Shown piece by piece: positions 5,070-8,949 of a DNA stretch of 8,949 nt (positions are counted from its first letter, which is position 1; each line of letters begins with the position of its first letter). The stretch spans positions 1-8,949 of the forward strand of contig BTQP01000073.1 of NCBI GenBank assembly GCA_036985935.1, in the 5' to 3' direction. The position numbers and the translations under genes are program-made. The notes below the pieces were generated by a model that saw nothing but the letters and a program-made list of their open reading frames with translations, was not told the origin of the DNA and searched no databases. This stretch comes from JAMBLL01 sp036985935. GTDB taxonomy: Bacteria; Actinomycetota; Acidimicrobiia; Spongiisociales; UBA5794.

Positions 5070-6941
5070 TCACTCGATGCGGAGGCCGACCTCGATGGCT
5101 TCGTAGGTCGTCGTCCTTCTCACAGGCTGCCGATCGAGATCTGAGATGACGTCGCGGAAGTCGGCAACGGTGACCTCAGTACCGTGCGATGCCCCCGCTG
5201 CCCGTGAGATGGACTCGTCCATCAGGGTTCCTCCCATGTCGTTACAGCCAGAGCGCAGCAACGTCTCAGCCCCTTCGAGGCCGAGTTTGACCCACGACGC
5301 CTGGATGTTGTCGATGAGACCCACGAACGCTATGCGGGCAACAGCATGCATGAGAACGACCTCATCCCACGTTGGACCTGGCCGGGCCTGCCCTCTCAGC
5401 CAGATCGGGGAACCCATGTGTACAAACGGAAGTGGGACGAACTCGGTGAAACCTGCCGTCCGCCTTTGAATCTGGCGTATCACCTCGATGTGGTTCGCCC
5501 ACGATCGCGGGCCGTCGACATGACCGAACATGATCGTCGAAGTCGTCTTGAGGCCGATCTCGTGCGCGGTGATCATGACCTCTGCCCACTGACTTGTTCG
5601 GATCTTGTCGGGACACAGCGTGAGGCGCACGTCGTCGTCGAGGATCTCTGCAGCGGTCCCAGGCAGCGTTCCAAGACCGGCATTCTTGAGAGCAACGAGC
5701 AATTCGCGAACGGTCATACCTGCAGTCTCGGCACCCTGCCACACCTCCAGTGGTGTGTATCCGTGGATGTGAAGGTCGGGAAGTTGCGCTTTGATAGCCG
5801 AGACGAGATCGATGTAGAACTGACCCGTGAACTCGGGGTGGATTCCACCCTGGAGGCACACCTCGGTCGCTCCCCTATCCCACGCCTCCTGGGAACGTTC
5901 CACAACCTCGTCGATGCTGAGCAGATACGGTTCTCCGCGGAGATCCAGAGAACGGGGACCCTTGCTGAAGGCGCAGAAACCACATTTGAAATAGCACTGG
6001 TTCGTGTAGTTGATGTTCCGGTTGACCACGAACGTCACGTCGTCCCCAACGATGTTCTTTCGAATCGTGTCGGCTGCATCTGCGATCGCCTCGACATCAG
6101 ATCCGTGAGCCGCGAACAGGACCTCGATCTCGTCGCGTGTTGGGGCATCGCCGCGTATCGCTCGCTCGAGAATTGCGGCGATAGTGTCGGAGGAATCGGG
6201 GAACTGAGAACCGTCGCGCTGTCGCCACGCGGCATCGGCCCACGCTGCCGACATCCTTGTTTCGGACCGGGGTGTCTCCATGTCCTTGCCCGGAGCCCAC
6301 TCGGAGCGAGGTCTGGCGCGCCCGGAGCCGTCTATCTGGTTCAAGTACGCGCTGAAAGCTCCTGCGCCAAGCTCCGCCGCGACCTGGTCATAGGCCAACC
6401 CTATCGGGAAAGCTGTGCGCTCTACGAGCGCCCCCGGTGGCAGGGCATCGCGCAATTCGCCGATGCTCTCGCTGTCCCAGCCGCGAAGCAACAGGTCGCC
6501 TGCACCTTTCGAAACGGCCTCGACCCCGTCGGAAACGGTATCCACGAAGACCGATACCGCGGTGCTCGAGCCGGGCAAACCCGCGATCTCGCACGCCCGA
6601 GCAACGCGACTCCGCGACGTGCGAAGGAACCCGGCACGAGAAAAGGCCACGGCATTCATCACATCCATACGATCACCGCTGTCGGTGATCGTGATCCGCC
6701 ACCCAGGGACACCTCTCTTCGTGAGCGCCGATGACATCGAAGGATCCACGACATATGCCGGCGCGTCCAGATCGGGAGATCCGCTGGCAAGTAGTAGTCC
6801 GCCCCGCTGGGCGCCCTCGATGTCGGCCAGGGCAGGTGACTCGACTTCCGCGACGAGCGTTCCCTCGATCCGGCGTGTCGACGCCCAGATCTCGTTGACA
6901 CTCGATGCAGGGCGAACCTGGAGAAAACTGACAGTGCTCAT
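5070..6941 (-). CDS. cofH: FO synthase subunit 2 (CofH) with extra N-terminal domain
   Basis: Radical SAM enzyme that joins a tyrosine-derived radical to 5-amino-6-(D-ribitylamino)uracil. The product is then cyclised by CofG to FO, the chromophore of coenzyme F420. The 623-residue protein has a full CofH module from about residue 256. This includes VTFVVNRNINYTNQC (302-316), the 4Fe-4S motif C316-x3-C320-x2-C323, EVCLQGGIHP (360-369), LPGTAAEILDDDVR (426-439), FTEFVPLPFVHM (498-509), and NDMGGTLMDESISRAAGASHG (567-587). Standalone CofH is usually around 370-400 residues. Here about 255 residues precede it, with alternating strands and helices and no cysteine motif; I do not recognise that part. 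The ATG at 6941 overlaps the cofG stop by 4 bp (ATGA), so the long N-terminus is part of the translated gene rather than a mis-called start. In Mycobacterium and Streptomyces CofG and CofH are fused as FbiC. Confidence 0.94.
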   Translation of the reverse strand: MSTVSFLQVRPASSVNEIWASTRRIEGTLVAEVESPALADIEGAQRGGLLLASGSPDLDAPAYVVDPSMSSALTKRGVPGWRITITDSGDRMDVMNAVAFSRAGFLRTSRSRVARACEIAGLPGSSTAVSVFVDTVSDGVEAVSKGAGDLLLRGWDSESIGELRDALPPGALVERTAFPIGLAYDQVAAELGAGAFSAYLNQIDGSGRARPRSEWAPGKDMETPRSETRMSAAWADAAWRQRDGSQFPDSSDTIAAILERAIRGDAPTRDEIEVLFAAHGSDVEAIADAADTIRKNIVGDDVTFVVNRNINYTNQCYFKCGFCAFSKGPRSLDLRGEPYLLSIDEVVERSQEAWDRGATEVCLQGGIHPEFTGQFYIDLVSAIKAQLPDLHIHGYTPLEVWQGAETAGMTVRELLVALKNAGLGTLPGTAAEILDDDVRLTLCPDKIRTSQWAEVMITAHEIGLKTTSTIMFGHVDGPRSWANHIEVIRQIQRRTAGFTEFVPLPFVHMGSPIWLRGQARPGPTWDEVVLMHAVARIAFVGLIDNIQASWVKLGLEGAETLLRSGCNDMGGTLMDESISRAAGASHGTEVTVADFRDVISDLDRQPVRRTTTYEAIEVGLRIE

Positions 6942-8092
6942 GGCGCTCCGGGGATCGTGGAAAGCTCGTTGGGGACGCCAGCGTACCCGTCGGCTGTAGC
7001 CCGTTCGACAGCGTGAGGCAACAACTCTTCGTCGATCCAGTTCGAGTTGAGGTACTCGGGATATACGGGAAGCCGCGGCCGGAGCACGAACCCCGCAGAT
7101 TCCGTCACCGCGTTCAGCTTGTCGAGGTGCGGCCAGGGGGCTTCAGGGTTCACCCAATCGATCGTGAGAGGGCTCACACCGCCCCAGTCATTGATTCCTG
7201 CGTCAAGGTACACCGAGAAATCTTCCGTGAGGTTCGGGGGAACCTGGAGGTTCGCCTCAGCTCCGAGGATCACGCGCGCCAGCGCGACAACCCGAACGAA
7301 ATACGGGATTTGTGGTTCCGGAGCGTTCCTCATCCTGGTGTCGGCCTTCGCCCTGAAGTTCTGGATGATGAACTCTTGAATGTGGCCGGTTGTTCGCTGG
7401 ATATCCGCGAGTGCGAACAAACTGTCGACGACTTCACCTCGCGTTTCCCCGATGCCAACCAGGATGCCGGATGTGAAAGGCACACGTTGGCGCCCTGCTT
7501 CGATGATTGTCTCGACGCGCACAGCGGGGATCTTGTCAGGGCAGTTGTGGTGCGGCATTCCGGGCTCCGTCAGACGGTCCGAGATGTTCTCGAGCATGAG
7601 CCCCATCGAGACGTTGCTCGGCCGTAATGCAGCGATGTCTGAGGCGGTCATGATCCCGGGGTTTGCATGGGGAAAGAGACGGGTCTCTGACCGGATGAGT
7701 TCCGACATCTCTACGACATAGTCGATCGTCGTCTCACACCCCTGGCCCTCGAGGAACGCTTGCGCCTGGGGCCACTTCGCTTCCGGCTTGTCACCGAGGG
7801 TCAGGAGGGCCTCGGTGCAGTCCATCTCGTCGCCCGCTCGTACGATCGCCAGCACATCATCCGGGCTGAGGAACTGGCCGCCGGCGCCCGGGGGTTTGAC
7901 GAACGTGCAGTACGTACAGGTGTCGCGACATAGCGTGGTGATCGGGACGAATACCTTGCGCGAGTAGGTGATCGTTCGTCCATGCCCCTCATCGCGGAGC
8001 CGTGCGGCCTGTGCGAGAAGATCCGCAGCTGGGGTGCCCTCGCCGAGAAGCGCGACGGCTTCTGCGCGATCGATGACCGTCGAATTCATCAC
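6938..8092 (-). CDS. cofG: FO synthase subunit 1 (CofG), 7,8-didemethyl-8-hydroxy-5-deazariboflavin synthase
   Basis: Radical SAM enzyme that completes FO formation from the CofH product, first committed stage of F420 biosynthesis. Of 384 residues, the radical SAM cluster motif is C55-x3-C59-x2-C62 (LCRDTCTYC). Further family segments are ALLTLGDKPEAKW (94-106), LFPHANPGIM (138-147), MGLMLENISDRL (162-173), and FTSGILVGIGETRGE (205-219). EFIIQNFRAK (239-248) and INDWGGVSPLTIDWVNPEAPWPH (about 299-321) complete the match to the CofG half of FbiC. The start is GTG 8092 or the immediately following ATG 8089; neither has a strong SD, and the MFS gene stops 9 nt upstream. Overlaps cofH by 4 bp, fitting a coupled two-subunit FO synthase. 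Cytosolic, oxygen-sensitive iron-sulfur protein. Confidence 0.96.
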   Translation of the reverse strand: MMNSTVIDRAEAVALLGEGTPAADLLAQAARLRDEGHGRTITYSRKVFVPITTLCRDTCTYCTFVKPPGAGGQFLSPDDVLAIVRAGDEMDCTEALLTLGDKPEAKWPQAQAFLEGQGCETTIDYVVEMSELIRSETRLFPHANPGIMTASDIAALRPSNVSMGLMLENISDRLTEPGMPHHNCPDKIPAVRVETIIEAGRQRVPFTSGILVGIGETRGEVVDSLFALADIQRTTGHIQEFIIQNFRAKADTRMRNAPEPQIPYFVRVVALARVILGAEANLQVPPNLTEDFSVYLDAGINDWGGVSPLTIDWVNPEAPWPHLDKLNAVTESAGFVLRPRLPVYPEYLNSNWIDEELLPHAVERATADGYAGVPNELSTIPGAP

Positions 8093-8101
8093 GAGACAGT
8101 A

Positions 8102-8949
8102 TCACTGCCCCGGAGGGTCACCGACGACACTCTCATCCAAGTGGCGCTCGGGTTGGTCGTCAGCGTCAGGTACATCGCGTTCGAGGTTCCTCATCGGGCC
8201 GTACGCATATCCCACAACGGACAGGACGATCGTGTAGACGCCGATCATCACGAAGAAGAGACCGAGAGCGGCACCTTCGCCCGTGCCGAACCACCCCTGC
8301 AGGGTCAGACCAAGCGCGGAATTGCCGGTCATGAGCGGAACGAACACCCGGTCTGCGAGAGGACCGGCGATCACGAGCGCCAGTGGAGTAGCAGCCTGGC
8401 TGATCATCGCCCGCGCAGAAAACACCTTTCCCTGGACGTCAGGTTCGACCTTGGCAAGCCAGATCGACTGGCTCATCGCGTTTCCGATAGGTACGACGAA
8501 CATCCCAACCCACAGAGCGAACACGACAACAAAAAGGACGGTCGTCGCGCCAACAAGCGCAAGCATGGCCCCGAGGATGAAGGTCATGATCACAAGGCCT
8601 CGAACACGAAGCTTTGCGCCCTTCCAGACAGACGCAACGATCGAACCAGCAAGCATTCCCGTCGCCCCGAGCGACAGCGCGGTCCCCATCGTTCCGGGTG
8701 ATGTGAACGAAAGCATGTATCCGATGAATATCGGCGAGATCAGGCCGAATGCGAGGTTGATGCCTGCGAAGAAGATGAGCAGAGCGAATAGTCCATGGCG
8801 TTCGAGGACGTATCGGAAACCGAACAGCGATTCCTGCCACAGCGTGCCCCTGGCCTCCTCCCCAACCTGTGTCTTTGGTGGTTTCGGAAATCGGACGGCA
8901 AGCAGCGTTGCGATTGCAAAGGTGAATGTGACGGCGTCGACGATGAGCA
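8102..8949 (-). CDS. MFS transporter, DHA3-like (partial, C-terminal part)
   Basis: The frame is open to the right edge, so the N-terminal part lies beyond the window; 281 residues are visible. Reading from the edge, VDAVTFTFAIATLLAVRFP looks like the sixth membrane helix of an MFS permease. A charged cytosolic loop (PKPPKTQVGEEARGTLW) follows, then helices GLFALLIFFAGINLAFGLI, LGATGMLAGSIVASVW, and VIMTFILGAMLALVGATTVL continuing into VVVFALWVGMFVVPIGNAM. The last two are ISQAATPLALVIAGPLADRV and LGLFFVMIGVYTIVLSVVGY, then a hydrophilic acidic tail. The SxxQSxWLAKVxPxxQGKVFSAR-like loop and the VDAxTF start of helix 6 fit the MFS_3/EntS-like drug or siderophore exporter group. ATG 8716 is an internal Met, not the start. 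It stops 9 nt before cofG, so the two are probably co-transcribed. Substrate unknown; FO or F420-related export is a speculation from position. Confidence 0.88.
   Translation of the reverse strand, partial: LIVDAVTFTFAIATLLAVRFPKPPKTQVGEEARGTLWQESLFGFRYVLERHGLFALLIFFAGINLAFGLISPIFIGYMLSFTSPGTMGTALSLGATGMLAGSIVASVWKGAKLRVRGLVIMTFILGAMLALVGATTVLFVVVFALWVGMFVVPIGNAMSQSIWLAKVEPDVQGKVFSARAMISQAATPLALVIAGPLADRVFVPLMTGNSALGLTLQGWFGTGEGAALGLFFVMIGVYTIVLSVVGYAYGPMRNLERDVPDADDQPERHLDESVVGDPPGQ

Noticed and set aside
5346..6734. 462-residue open frame on the plus strand opposite cofH
   Set aside because: It lies entirely antisense to the well-supported CofH gene; its translation has no recognisable motifs and arises from high-GC codon bias on the other strand.

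Overview
The window is a stretch of bacterial chromosome of moderately high GC. One long, tightly packed minus-strand gene train runs from about 8949 down to 1572, and a looser, accessory-looking end covers about 1 to 1530. Coenzyme F420 genes (separate cofG and cofH), a TetR regulator, many GTG starts and 4-bp ATGA/GTGA gene overlaps point to an actinobacterium. The unfused cofG and cofH, in contrast to the single fbiC of Mycobacterium and Streptomyces, suggest a deep lineage such as Acidimicrobiia or a relative. That placement is an inference and was not tested.

Minus-strand train, in order of transcription (high to low coordinates): the C-terminal part of an MFS (DHA3-type) exporter that runs off the window; cofG; cofH, overlapping cofG by 4 bp and carrying about 255 extra N-terminal residues; after 40 bp a TetR regulator; trmD, overlapping tetR by 4 bp; after 83 bp rplS (ribosomal protein L19); an HhH-GPD DNA glycosylase of the AlkA type; lepB (signal peptidase I), overlapping the glycosylase by 4 bp; and after 63 bp yraN. 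The trmD-rplS-lepB-yraN order is the classic bacterial cluster. Two of its usual members are absent from their expected places. The slot upstream of trmD, normally rimM, holds tetR behind the F420 genes. The slot around lepB, where rnhB is usual, holds the glycosylase.

Left end: a plus-strand gene (best start GTG at 900) encodes a secreted, low-complexity protein with a 14-residue tandem repeat. It converges on yraN. Further left on the minus strand are two very small genes: a 51-residue, almost fully charged helical peptide (301-456), and a 46-residue cysteine/histidine-rich putative zinc-ribbon protein (89-229) with a near-perfect Shine-Dalgarno sequence. Between 457 and about 800 I see no convincing gene, only two short overlapping minus-strand frames that may be remnants.

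Working together: CofG and CofH make FO, the deazaflavin chromophore of F420. The adjacent exporter and regulator may belong to the same unit. TrmD, L19, LepB and YraN are housekeeping. No CRISPR array, insertion sequence, tRNA or rRNA was seen. The best candidates for something undescribed are the extra N-terminal domain on CofH, the small zinc-ribbon/charged-helix pair, and the secreted repeat protein.
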